Positions 1 to 6,014 are shown, counted from the stretch's first letter. The stretch: 6,286 nt of DNA from Oceanihabitans iliipiscarium (GCF_042686125.1 NZ_JBHUOV010000009.1:1-6286); one strand, 5' to 3'. Notes: generated by a model from the sequence alone, not told the origin. Numbers and translations: made by a program.

Positions 1-539
1 GTGTTTTTAGTAGAGTTTCCACCAGCATTCCAGTCTAAACCAGGATTGTTACCAATGATACCTAAGATATCAATAGCATTACCATTGTTATCTAATGATA
101 CGGCATCATTACCATTCCACATAATACCATTAATTAAATCCACATTACCAGTAGCTTCAGCATCAGAGAACTGTTGACAGATCACATAGGTATCATCATT
201 AGCGATAGATCCTAATAGAGGCCAAACTTGTGGTGTTGTAATTCCATTAAAATAAATAGATATACTATAGTTACCAGTAAGTTCAACAGTATTACCAGTA
301 CCATTATATATTTCTATACAATCGTTAGCATCTGGTCCATCAATATATTGAGAGATAATTAAATCACTTAAATCCCCACCAGTATCCGCACATGTAAAAT
401 CAGCAGAACTATTTCCGTCGATAGTATATGAAGCAATACCACAGTTATCAGAGGAATTATCATCTAATTGACTAGCAGTTACATTAACTTCACCATTACC
501 GTCTAATACAACAGTAATAGCAGCACAATTAACGTTAGG
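1..539 (-). repeat. Super-repeat 5, truncated by the window edge (residues 1721-1899): host A5 and part of LTD5
   Basis: A5 reads PNVNCAAITVVLDGNGEV, NSSDNC (C1753) and DFTC (C1770), and is then interrupted by LTD5 from about residue 1779 (base 365 leftwards). LTD5 shows SDLIISQYIDGPDANDCIEI, YVICQQFS, GIMWNGNDAVSLD and AIDILGIIGNNPGLDW. It keeps the cysteine pair of LTD1/LTD2 (C1794, C1841) but is more divergent than any other copy. About 121 of roughly 164 LTD residues are inside the window. The closing half of the host module lies beyond base 1. Confidence 0.8.
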
Positions 540-3500
540 CGCTTCATTATCATCAACAGTTACGTCAAAGCTACAAGTAGCAGTGTTACCACCAGCATCA
601 GTAACTACAAACGTGTTGGTAGTTGTTCCAACAGGGAACATTGTACCAGAAGGTAATCCTTCTGTTTGAGTAATAGTTGTATTTGAACAGTTGTCATCAG
701 CGTCAATAGTGAATTCAACTACAGCACCACATTCACCTAAATCCGTATCTACTTCAATGTCCTCTGGACACGTAATTGTTGGTGTTTGATTATCTTCAAC
801 AGTAACTGCAACCATAGCTGTAGAGGTATTTCCATTAGAATCTGTTACAGTCAATACCACATTATTTCCTAAACCAGCACTATGATTGCCTAAACCGCTA
901 ACATCATCTTGAGCTAATTCAGTCCATTCGGTTCCTAATGAAGGAAAACCTGGAAGGTTATCAGTATTACCAGAAGTGACAGCTTGATTCCTAACCAAAG
1001 TTTGGTTAGCCGTATTGTTACCACCTTGAGTCCATTGTGAACCTGGATCTTCTCCTATATGTCCGAAAATATCTACTGCAGCATTTGCACTTATTTTCCA
1101 TAGTTCGATCGCATCATCACCATTCCAATTTACAGCAGAAAGAACCGTTGCAGGACCACTATATATATTTGCATTATTGTTTCTATATACTATAGTACTA
1201 CCATTTGAGAGAGTTCCAGATAAAGTATTTGTAGTTGAAGGGCTTGAATTACCATTAGAATATAATCTTAATTCGTAATCTGATAAATCGACATCACTTC
1301 CAGTTCCATTATATATTTCAATATATTTATTTGAAGAACTTCCTTCTGCATATTCAGAAATAAATAAGTCTGAAACTTCACCAGGATTGGTTGCGATATT
1401 ACTACAATCAAAACTATTAACATCAATACTTAAAGACTCAATGCCACAGGCATCGTTTGATCCATTATCAATATCAGCAGCTGTAATCGTAGCATTTCCA
1501 GAAGCGTCTAATTCAACCGTTATATTTTGTCCAATAGCATTTGGAGATACTGAATCTACAACGGTTACATTTGCAGTACAAGTTGACGAATTACCATTCA
1601 CATCAGTTACTGTTAAGGTAACTTCATTAGTTAATCCTATATGTGAACAGTCGAAATCAGTTTGATTTAATTCTAATGATAATATTCCACAAGTATCATT
1701 TGAACCATTATCAACTTCTTCAGGAGTTAAAGTACCATTTCCATTAGCATCTAACTGAACAGTTACATTTTGACATATTGCAGTAGGAGCTATATTATCT
1801 TCAACAATTATTGTTGCAGTACAATTGGCAGTATTTCCATTAGCATCTGTAGCTGTTAATATTACTTCTGTTGCATCAGTATTACCACTATCAATACTAT
1901 GGCTTCCTAAGCCACTAACATCATCTATAGGTAATTCTGTCCATTCAGTTTGTAAAGCAGGGAATCCAGAAAGATCATCTGTATTACCTTGTAAGACATC
2001 AGAGTTTCTTCGTAGTGTTTGATTTTGAGTTTCATTTATAGCAGTTGATCCCCATTGTGAACCAGGATCTTCTCCTATTTTACCAAAAATATCTACAGCA
2101 GCATTAGTGCTTATTTTCCATAATTCAATTGCATCATCTCCGTTCCAATTAACAGCAGAAAGTACAGTAGATGCACCTCCATATATAGCAGCAGATGAAT
2201 TACTATACACTATTGTAGAACCATTTGAAAGAGTTCCTGAAAGTGTATTTGTAGTTGAAGGGCTAGAATTACCATTTGAATACAGACGCAGTTCATAATC
2301 TGAAAGATCAACGATACCTCCTGTTCCATTATAGATTTCTATATATTTATTAGAACTGCTTCCTTCTACATATTCAGTGATTATAAGATCTGGAATAACT
2401 ACTGCATTAGCTATAACATTATTACAATCGAAACTATCGATATCTACGCTAAAAGTTACTGCGCTACAGGCATCATAACTTCCAGCTCCAATAGCATTAA
2501 TATCGCTTTGCGTTAAAGTATAGTCTCCTGTATTATTTAATTGAACGGTAATAGTATTGCAAACAATTGTTGGAGACTCATTATCTTCAACAGTAATTGT
2601 TGCAGTACAAGTTGACGAATTACCATTCACATCAGTTACAGTAAGTGTTACAGAATTTGTTCCAATATGAGAGCAATCAAAATTGGTTTGACTTAATGCT
2701 AAGGAATCAATACCACAAGCATCATTAGAGCCGTTATCTACTTGATCTGTAGTCAAGGTTGCTACTCCAGAAGCATCTAATTGCAAAGTTACATTTTGAC
2801 ATATTGCAATAGGTGCTGTGTCATCAATAACTATTACATTCGCTGTAGCTGTTGATGAATTATTATTAGCATCAGTTACAGTTAAAGTTACTGTTGGTCC
2901 ACTACCACTAGCTACAGTGTGATTTCCTAACTCTGAAGACGTGTCTTGAGGGAATTCTGTCCATTCAGTTGCTAAAGACGGAAAGTCAGTAATATCATCT
3001 GTATTACCTGTTAATATATTCGAATTTCTGACTAAAGTTCTATTAGCAGTAGCGTTTCCTCCTTGACTCCACTGTGAACCAGGATCTTGACCAATTTTAC
3101 CAAAAATATCGATGGTAACTCCATCATTAAGTAGAGCAACAGCATCGTCACCATTAAAATTAATATTGCTATTTGTTTCGTCAGATTCACTTAAGAATGC
3201 TGCTATGGAACTTGGATTACAAATTACATGAACATCGCCATCAGCAATAGTTCCAGATAAAGCAATTGAAGTTCCGAAACCACTTCCATTGGAATAACGT
3301 TCAAGTGTATAATTACCAACAGCTAAATCTATTGGAGCACCAGTTCCATTATAAATTTCAATACATTTATTATTAGATCCACCTTCGATATATTCAGAGA
3401 TAAATAAGTCAGAAGCTGAATCAGCAGCAACAATATCTGCACAAGTAAAATTAGAATTGTCTATACTTAAAGTGACAGCGCCACAGTTATCATTTGATCC

Positions 3501-5699
3501 ATTATCAACTTCAGCAGCAGAAATTGTTCCATTACCAGTAGCATCTAAAGTTACTGTTACATTTTGTGCAATGGCAATTGGTGCTTCATTATCTTCTACA
3601 GTAATCGTCGCATCGCATGATGAAACATTTCCACTAATATCTGTAACTGTAAGTGTTACCGTATTTGTTCCTATATGTGAACAATCGAAATCTGTTTGAC
3701 TTAAGACTACAGATGCAATACCGCAAGTATCATTAGACCCATTATCCACATCTGCAGGATCTAATGTTGCACTACCAGAAGCATCAAGTTGAATAGTTAC
3801 CGCTTGACATATTGCATTTGGCGCAATATCATCTACAACAGTTACATTAGCAGTTGCAGTAGCTGTATTTCCATTAGTATCAGTAGCAGTTAAAGTAACT
3901 ATTGGGCCACTACCACCAGCTAAAGTATGACTTCCTAATTCTGAAGATGTATCTTGAGGGAATTCAGTCCATTCCGTTTCTAAGGTTGGAAAGTTCGAAC
4001 CATTTGTTGTCACACCAGCAGAAACATCACTATTTCTAACTAAAGTTCTGTTTTGTGTTCTATTAGAAGTCGAGCTCCAATAAGACCCTGGATCTTCTCC
4101 AATTGTCCCAAAAATATCGATAGGTGTTCCGCTTTTTAATAGAGCTACTGCATCATCACCATTAAAATTAAGATTTGAATCTGTTAAGTCTGCTTCAGTA
4201 AGAAATGCTCCAATTGAACTCGAATGGCAAACCACATAGACGTCACCATCTGCAAGAACTCCAGAGAGACCAATTGTAAATGGAGAAGAAGCTCCATTTG
4301 AATAGCGTCCTATAGCATAACCTTCGATTCCTAAATCGATAGCCGCACCAGTACCGTTATAAATTTCAATACATTTATTATTAGATCCACCTTCAATATA
4401 TTCAGAGATGAATAAGTCGTTAGTCGTAGTAGCAGATGAAATATCGGCACAAGAAAAAGTTGTGTTATCAATACTTAAAGAGACAGCACTACAGTTATCA
4501 TTTGATCCATTATCTACTTCAGCAGCAGTCAATGTTCCATTACCAGCAGCATCTAAAGTTACTGTGACATTTTGAGCAATAGCGTTAGGTGGTGTTATAT
4601 CATTAGTTGTTACTTCAATACCAAATAGACCTGTGCCACAACCATAAGCATCGCTTGCACCTACAGAATAATTGCCAGGTGCCAAATTGGTAAACGTTGA
4701 AGAACTTTGGCTTATATTTAATCCATTTCCTATTAAGTAATAGCTCCAGCCATCAGGATAACTTGGATTTCCAACATGAGGTGTCCCACCTGATTGACCT
4801 GAATACGTTATTGTCCCATCAGAAGCACCTAGACAGCTTTCAGGTGTTGAAACAGCAGAGCCAGTTACAACGAGTTCTGGATTAGTAAGTTCCAGATCAA
4901 TATCACCAGATTCACAACCATTTGCATCTACAACGGTTATGGTTGTTGTATATGTTGGTGTTTGGAAGCCATCAAAGTAGAATATATTTGGATTCATACC
5001 ATCTGGCGTTCCTCCTGTTGCTGTTATTGTGTAAGGCGCTGTGCCTCCGTTAGGGTTAATGGTTACTTGAAAATCATATCCGAAGCAATCAAGATTGTAA
5101 GGTGTTGTGTCAACTGTAATTGTTGGGCAAGACCCACCTGAGAAAGCAGTCCAAGACACATCATCAATAACTATTTGTCGTGAACCTACTGAACGAAACT
5201 CAATCGTTACATCTCCAGATTCATTTGCAATGAATGAGCGTGGATAAACTGGACCTTCAGCTAAAAGTGTAAAGCTATCATATAAAGTACCATTTATATA
5301 AACTTCAATACTTCTATCAGAGGCAGTCCCTCCTGTAAAATAGCGGCTTACAGTATAAAATACTTCACCAACACCACCTGAACCAGATAAGGCTGAAACA
5401 TTTCTTGTTCCAGAGGAACCAAATCCAATGGTTGTTCCTGTGATATTATAAGTAGAAGTCACTAATCGCGCTCCATTGTATGACCAAGTAACGCCTGCAT
5501 CTCCAGAATATGATCCAGAGCCATACCCACTTGCAGATGCATTTAAATTATCAAAGGATTCTGAACCTTGACCAAAACTAGTTGCAATAGTACAAGTGAC
5601 TGTAATAATTAAGGTTAAAAGCTTAGTGGTATTAAACTTTAGAAGTTGATCAATAAAGGTATTAGGCTTATTGAAGATTTTAAAGTAAAGATTTTTCAT
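1..5699 (-). CDS. Giant secreted repeat protein with lamin-tail domains nested in HYR-like repeats (3' end missing)
   Basis: An unbroken minus-strand frame of 1899 codons starts at the ATG at 5699-5697 and leaves the window at base 1 with no stop. The start is well fixed: an in-frame TAA lies five codons upstream (5714-5712), the next in-frame Met is residue 235, and only this ATG includes the signal peptide. No purine-rich ribosome site precedes it, as is common in Bacteroidota. Domains in order: signal peptide 1-43; beta-sandwich 45-187; two SprB-like modules 191-366; four super-repeats 369-1720; a fifth, truncated super-repeat 1721-1899. There is no transmembrane segment after the signal. 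Cysteines occur in regularly spaced pairs, which fits disulfides in an extracellular protein. By analogy with SprB/HYR/LTD proteins of flavobacteria I infer a T9SS-exported surface or secreted protein, such as an adhesin or the scaffold of an extracellular enzyme. No catalytic domain is visible, so the function is unproven; LTD modules also occur in extracellular nucleases and phosphatases, and such a domain could lie beyond base 1. Confidence 0.93.
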   Translation of the reverse strand, partial: MKNLYFKIFNKPNTFIDQLLKFNTTKLLTLIITVTCTIATSFGQGSESFDNLNASASGYGSGSYSGDAGVTWSYNGARLVTSTYNITGTTIGFGSSGTRNVSALSGSGGVGEVFYTVSRYFTGGTASDRSIEVYINGTLYDSFTLLAEGPVYPRSFIANESGDVTIEFRSVGSRQIVIDDVSWTAFSGGSCPTITVDTTPYNLDCFGYDFQVTINPNGGTAPYTITATGGTPDGMNPNIFYFDGFQTPTYTTTITVVDANGCESGDIDLELTNPELVVTGSAVSTPESCLGASDGTITYSGQSGGTPHVGNPSYPDGWSYYLIGNGLNISQSSSTFTNLAPGNYSVGASDAYGCGTGLFGIEVTTNDITPPNAIAQNVTVTLDAAGNGTLTAAEVDNGSNDNCSAVSLSIDNTTFSCADISSATTTNDLFISEYIEGGSNNKCIEIYNGTGAAIDLGIEGYAIGRYSNGASSPFTIGLSGVLADGDVYVVCHSSSIGAFLTEADLTDSNLNFNGDDAVALLKSGTPIDIFGTIGEDPGSYWSSTSNRTQNRTLVRNSDVSAGVTTNGSNFPTLETEWTEFPQDTSSELGSHTLAGGSGPIVTLTATDTNGNTATATANVTVVDDIAPNAICQAVTIQLDASGSATLDPADVDNGSNDTCGIASVVLSQTDFDCSHIGTNTVTLTVTDISGNVSSCDATITVEDNEAPIAIAQNVTVTLDATGNGTISAAEVDNGSNDNCGAVTLSIDNSNFTCADIVAADSASDLFISEYIEGGSNNKCIEIYNGTGAPIDLAVGNYTLERYSNGSGFGTSIALSGTIADGDVHVICNPSSIAAFLSESDETNSNINFNGDDAVALLNDGVTIDIFGKIGQDPGSQWSQGGNATANRTLVRNSNILTGNTDDITDFPSLATEWTEFPQDTSSELGNHTVASGSGPTVTLTVTDANNNSSTATANVIVIDDTAPIAICQNVTLQLDASGVATLTTDQVDNGSNDACGIDSLALSQTNFDCSHIGTNSVTLTVTDVNGNSSTCTATITVEDNESPTIVCNTITVQLNNTGDYTLTQSDINAIGAGSYDACSAVTFSVDIDSFDCNNVIANAVVIPDLIITEYVEGSSSNKYIEIYNGTGGIVDLSDYELRLYSNGNSSPSTTNTLSGTLSNGSTIVYSNSSAAIYGGASTVLSAVNWNGDDAIELWKISTNAAVDIFGKIGEDPGSQWGSTAINETQNQTLRRNSDVLQGNTDDLSGFPALQTEWTELPIDDVSGLGSHSIDSGNTDATEVILTATDANGNTANCTATIIVEDNIAPTAICQNVTVQLDANGNGTLTPEEVDNGSNDTCGILSLELNQTDFDCSHIGLTNEVTLTVTDVNGNSSTCTANVTVVDSVSPNAIGQNITVELDASGNATITAADIDNGSNDACGIESLSIDVNSFDCSNIATNPGEVSDLFISEYAEGSSSNKYIEIYNGTGSDVDLSDYELRLYSNGNSSPSTTNTLSGTLSNGSTIVYRNNNANIYSGPATVLSAVNWNGDDAIELWKISANAAVDIFGHIGEDPGSQWTQGGNNTANQTLVRNQAVTSGNTDNLPGFPSLGTEWTELAQDDVSGLGNHSAGLGNNVVLTVTDSNGNTSTAMVAVTVEDNQTPTITCPEDIEVDTDLGECGAVVEFTIDADDNCSNTTITQTEGLPSGTMFPVGTTTNTFVVTDAGGNTATCSFDVTVDDNEAPNVNCAAITVVLDGNGEVNVTASQLDDNSSDNCGIASYTIDGNSSADFTCADTGGDLSDLIISQYIDGPDANDCIEIYNGTGNTVELTGNYSISIYFNGITTPQVWPLLGSIANDDTYVICQQFSDAEATGNVDLINGIMWNGNDAVSLDNNGNAIDILGIIGNNPGLDWNAGGNSTKN
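540..782 (-). other. Canonical HYR domain, residues 1640-1720
   Basis: The sequence PTITCPEDIEVDTDLGECGA, then FTIDADDNC, GLPSGTMFPVGTTTN, FVVTDAGGNTATCSFDV and TVDDNEAP follows the HYR (hyalin repeat) consensus: TCPxDI, GxxC, DNC, GSxFPxGxT and TDxxGNxxxCxFxVxVxDxxxP. Cysteines are at 1644, 1657, 1671 and 1709. It occupies the slot held by modules B1-B3 in the other super-repeats. HYR domains are Ig-like and generally take part in adhesion; the ligand here is unknown. Confidence 0.85.
540..1544 (-). repeat. Super-repeat 4 (residues 1386-1720): host module A4 with LTD4, then a canonical HYR domain
   Basis: A4 reads PNAIGQNITVELDASGNA, NGSNDAC (C1418) and FDC (C1432). LTD4 spans about 1444-1606 (bases 1370-882) and belongs to the same subtype as LTD3, sharing an identical 36-residue stretch (1470-1505 versus 1130-1165). 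Its core is NWNGDDAIELWKIS, followed by VDIFGHIGEDPGSQW and EWTELAQDDVSGLGNH. The host resumes at VVLTVTDSNGNTSTAMVAV. Instead of a B module, residues 1640-1720 (bases 782-540) form a canonical HYR domain, described separately. Confidence 0.85.
1545..2573 (-). repeat. Super-repeat 3 (residues 1043-1385): variant host module A3 with LTD3, then module B3
   Basis: A3 has a divergent first half: PTIVCNTITVQLNNTGDY, then SDINAIGAGSYDAC in place of the usual 'xxVDNGSNDxC', with C1078 and C1092. LTD3 spans about 1104-1267 (bases 2390-1899) and is of a second subtype: SSNKYIEIYNGTG, YSNGNSSPSTTNTLSG, NWNGDDAIELWKIS (1184-1197), VDIFGKIGEDPGSQW, TEWTEL...VSGLGSH. The host resumes at VILTATDANGNTANCTA. 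B3 (1305-1385) is a standard uninterrupted module, PTAICQNVTVQLDANGNG through FDCSHIG to ANVTVVDSVS, with one extra residue before VTLT. Confidence 0.85.
2574..3581 (-). repeat. Super-repeat 2 (residues 707-1042): host module A2 with LTD2, then module B2
   Basis: The layout is the same as super-repeat 1 and this is its closest relative. A2 begins PIAIAQNVTVTLDATGNG, with C739 and C753. LTD2 spans about 764-927 (bases 3410-2919), with SDLFISEYIEGGSNNKCIEI, INFNGDDAVAL (846-856), IDIFGKIGQDPGSQW and LATEWTEFPQDTSSELGNH. The host resumes at VTLTVTDANNNSSTATANV. B2 (963-1042) reads PIAICQNVTLQLDASGVA, NGSNDAC, FDCSHIGTN and VTLTVTDVNGNSSTCTA. One 38-bp stretch of LTD1 (4357-4394) recurs exactly in LTD2 (3349-3386), 1008 bp away, showing that these copies are neighbours by duplication. 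Confidence 0.85.
3582..4595 (-). repeat. Super-repeat 1 (residues 369-706): host module A1 with inserted LTD1, then module B1
   Basis: A1 opens with PPNAIAQNVTVTLDAAGNG and DNGSNDNC (C403), reaches FSC (C417), and is then interrupted by a lamin-tail domain at about 428-591 (bases 4418-3927). LTD1 shows NDLFISEYIEGGSNNKCIEI, the core NFNGDDAVAL (511-520), IDIFGTIGEDPGS and TEWTEF...SELGSH. The host repeat then resumes with VTLTATDTNGNTATATANVT (601-620). B1 (627-706) is the same host repeat without insertion: PNAICQAVTIQLDASGSA, NGSNDTC, FDCSHIGTN, VTLTVTDISGN, ITVEDNEA. Seven residues separate C673 from VTLT in B1, against 183 at the equivalent place in A1. Confidence 0.85.
4602..4871 (-). 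other. SprB-like module 2, residues 277-366
   Basis: This module carries the fuller SprB signature: ESCLGASDGTITYSGQSGGTP (287-307), then FTNLAPGNYSVGASDAYGCG (336-355) and a closing IEVTT. The order 'C-x-G-x-x-DGTI ... GGTP ... L-x-x-G-x-Y-x-V-x-x-x-D-x-x-GC' matches the SprB repeat family. It contains a longer central loop than usual, NPSYPDGWSYYLIGNG. It leads straight into the first super-repeat at residue 369. Confidence 0.7.
4872..5129 (-). other. SprB-like / Ig-like module 1, residues 191-276
   Basis: The module starts at CPTITVDTTP and contains GGTAPYTITATGG (218-230) and TTITVVDANGCESG (252-265). The GGT-PY and DxxGC signatures are the landmarks of the SprB-type repeat of gliding flavobacteria, although the usual 'GxxDGxI' opening is absent here. 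Cysteines 191, 205 and 262 fall at opening and closing positions. The fold assignment rests on these motifs only. Confidence 0.6.
5139..5567 (-). other. N-terminal beta-sandwich (jelly-roll-like) module, residues 45-187
   Basis: The mature protein begins with GSESFDN and continues through GDAGVTWSYNGAR, a Gly/Ser-rich stretch, RSIEVYINGTLYDSFTL and finally RQIVIDDVSW (about 174-183). This succession is typical of a beta-sandwich module found at the N-terminus of secreted Bacteroidota nucleases and adhesins, where it often precedes LTD or T9SS modules. The IDDVSW ending resembles MAM-like and choice-of-anchor folds. The module has no cysteine before C191, unlike everything downstream. A role in carbohydrate or surface binding is only a guess from the fold type. 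Confidence 0.6.
5571..5699 (-). other. Sec signal peptide of the giant repeat protein (residues 1-43)
   Basis: Residues 1-26 form a long polar n-region carrying several lysines. They are followed by a hydrophobic core, LLTLIITVTCTIATSFG (27-43). Cleavage is likely just before or after Gln44 (SFG|Q or SFGQ|G), a junction often seen in flavobacterial exported proteins. A Cys at residue 36 lies inside the hydrophobic core, not at a lipobox +1 position, so a type I signal peptide is favoured over a lipoprotein signal. The n-region is longer than usual. The exact cleavage site is inferred, not proven. Confidence 0.85.
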
Positions 5700-5799
5700 T
5701 ATGTTAGGTTGTTAGTTAATTACAAATAACCAAAACACAGTAGTTCATTAAAACAATTAAGTTTTAGCGGGAATTGAAAAATTTAGTAGTAGAGTGGAG

Positions 5800-5863
5800 T
5801 TATGTTGATAATAGCGAAGTGAAATTAACTCAAAAATTTAAAAGTTGCAACTTATGTTGATAA
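5800..5863. repeat. Pair of 12-bp direct repeats TTATGTTGATAA, 52 bp apart
   Basis: TTATGTTGATAA occurs at 5800-5811 and again at 5852-5863. Each copy is itself a small inverted repeat (TTAT-GTTG-ATAA); the distal copy extends to CTTAT-GTTG-ATAAG (5851-5864). The spacing is close to five helical turns. The copies lie about 100 and 155 bases upstream of the giant gene's start codon. They could be a paired regulator-binding site, but no known regulator is recognised. Confidence 0.45.
5842..5853. promoter_or_regulatory. 12-bp perfect palindrome AAGTTGCAACTT
   Basis: AAGTTGCAACTT is identical to its own reverse complement. It abuts and overlaps the distal copy of the direct repeat TTATGTTGATAA (5852-5863), giving a compact symmetrical cluster at 5842-5864. 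Its length and placement upstream of a start codon fit an operator, but this is inference only. Confidence 0.35.
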
Positions 5864-5896
5864 GTATGGTATTTAATTTTTTAGTAATCGTCCTTA

Positions 5897-5910
5897 CGCA
5901 TTAAAATGCG
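5897..5910. other. Small inverted repeat CGCAT-taaa-ATGCG
   Basis: Five-base arms flank a four-base spacer, in otherwise AT-rich DNA. It stands out because CG dinucleotides are rare in this intergenic stretch. There is no U-tract on either strand, so it is not an intrinsic terminator. It could be a small hairpin in a 5' leader or a protein site. Confidence 0.3.
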
Positions 5911-6014
5911 ATAAAATGTTAACTGGTATTGTCTATATAATTAATACTGATCATTGTAATTTAATTTTGGTTGTTTTGTATGTTGCTAAATTAGATAAAA
6001 AGGATTTTAGGACT

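Noticed and set aside
1387..1665. Plus-strand open frame of 92 codons, with a similar 80-codon frame at 3457-3699
   Set aside because: Both lie antisense to the repeat protein and resemble each other only because the repeats beneath them are homologous. They have no ribosome site and no recognisable domain, and low-stop antisense frames are expected opposite Asn/Thr/Asp-rich coding DNA.
1825..2298. Plus-strand open frames of 65 and 63 codons (1825-2022, 2107-2298)
   Set aside because: Antisense shadows within super-repeat 3 (LTD3 region). The minus-strand frame is continuous here and carries clear domain motifs.
540..4595. CRISPR-like or transposon-like periodicity
   Set aside because: The period is about 1 kb, fully coding, in frame and diverged at silent sites. 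There are no short identical repeats with unique spacers, no inverted ends and no transposase.
4697..4885. Plus-strand open frame of 62 codons
   Set aside because: Antisense to SprB-like module 2, with no start signal or known motif.
5571..5699. Lipoprotein signal at Cys36
   Set aside because: The residues before it (TVT) do not form a lipobox and the Cys lies inside the hydrophobic core; a better cleavage site follows at SFGQ.
5831..5838. AATTTTTG on the minus strand as a Bacteroidota -7 box
   Set aside because: It misses the first T of TAnnTTTG and no TTTG-type -33 element sits at the right distance upstream, so it is not annotated as a promoter.
5897..5910. CGCAT/ATGCG hairpin as a terminator
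   Set aside because: The stem is only five base pairs and no T-tract follows on either strand; the real terminator is at 6053-6084.
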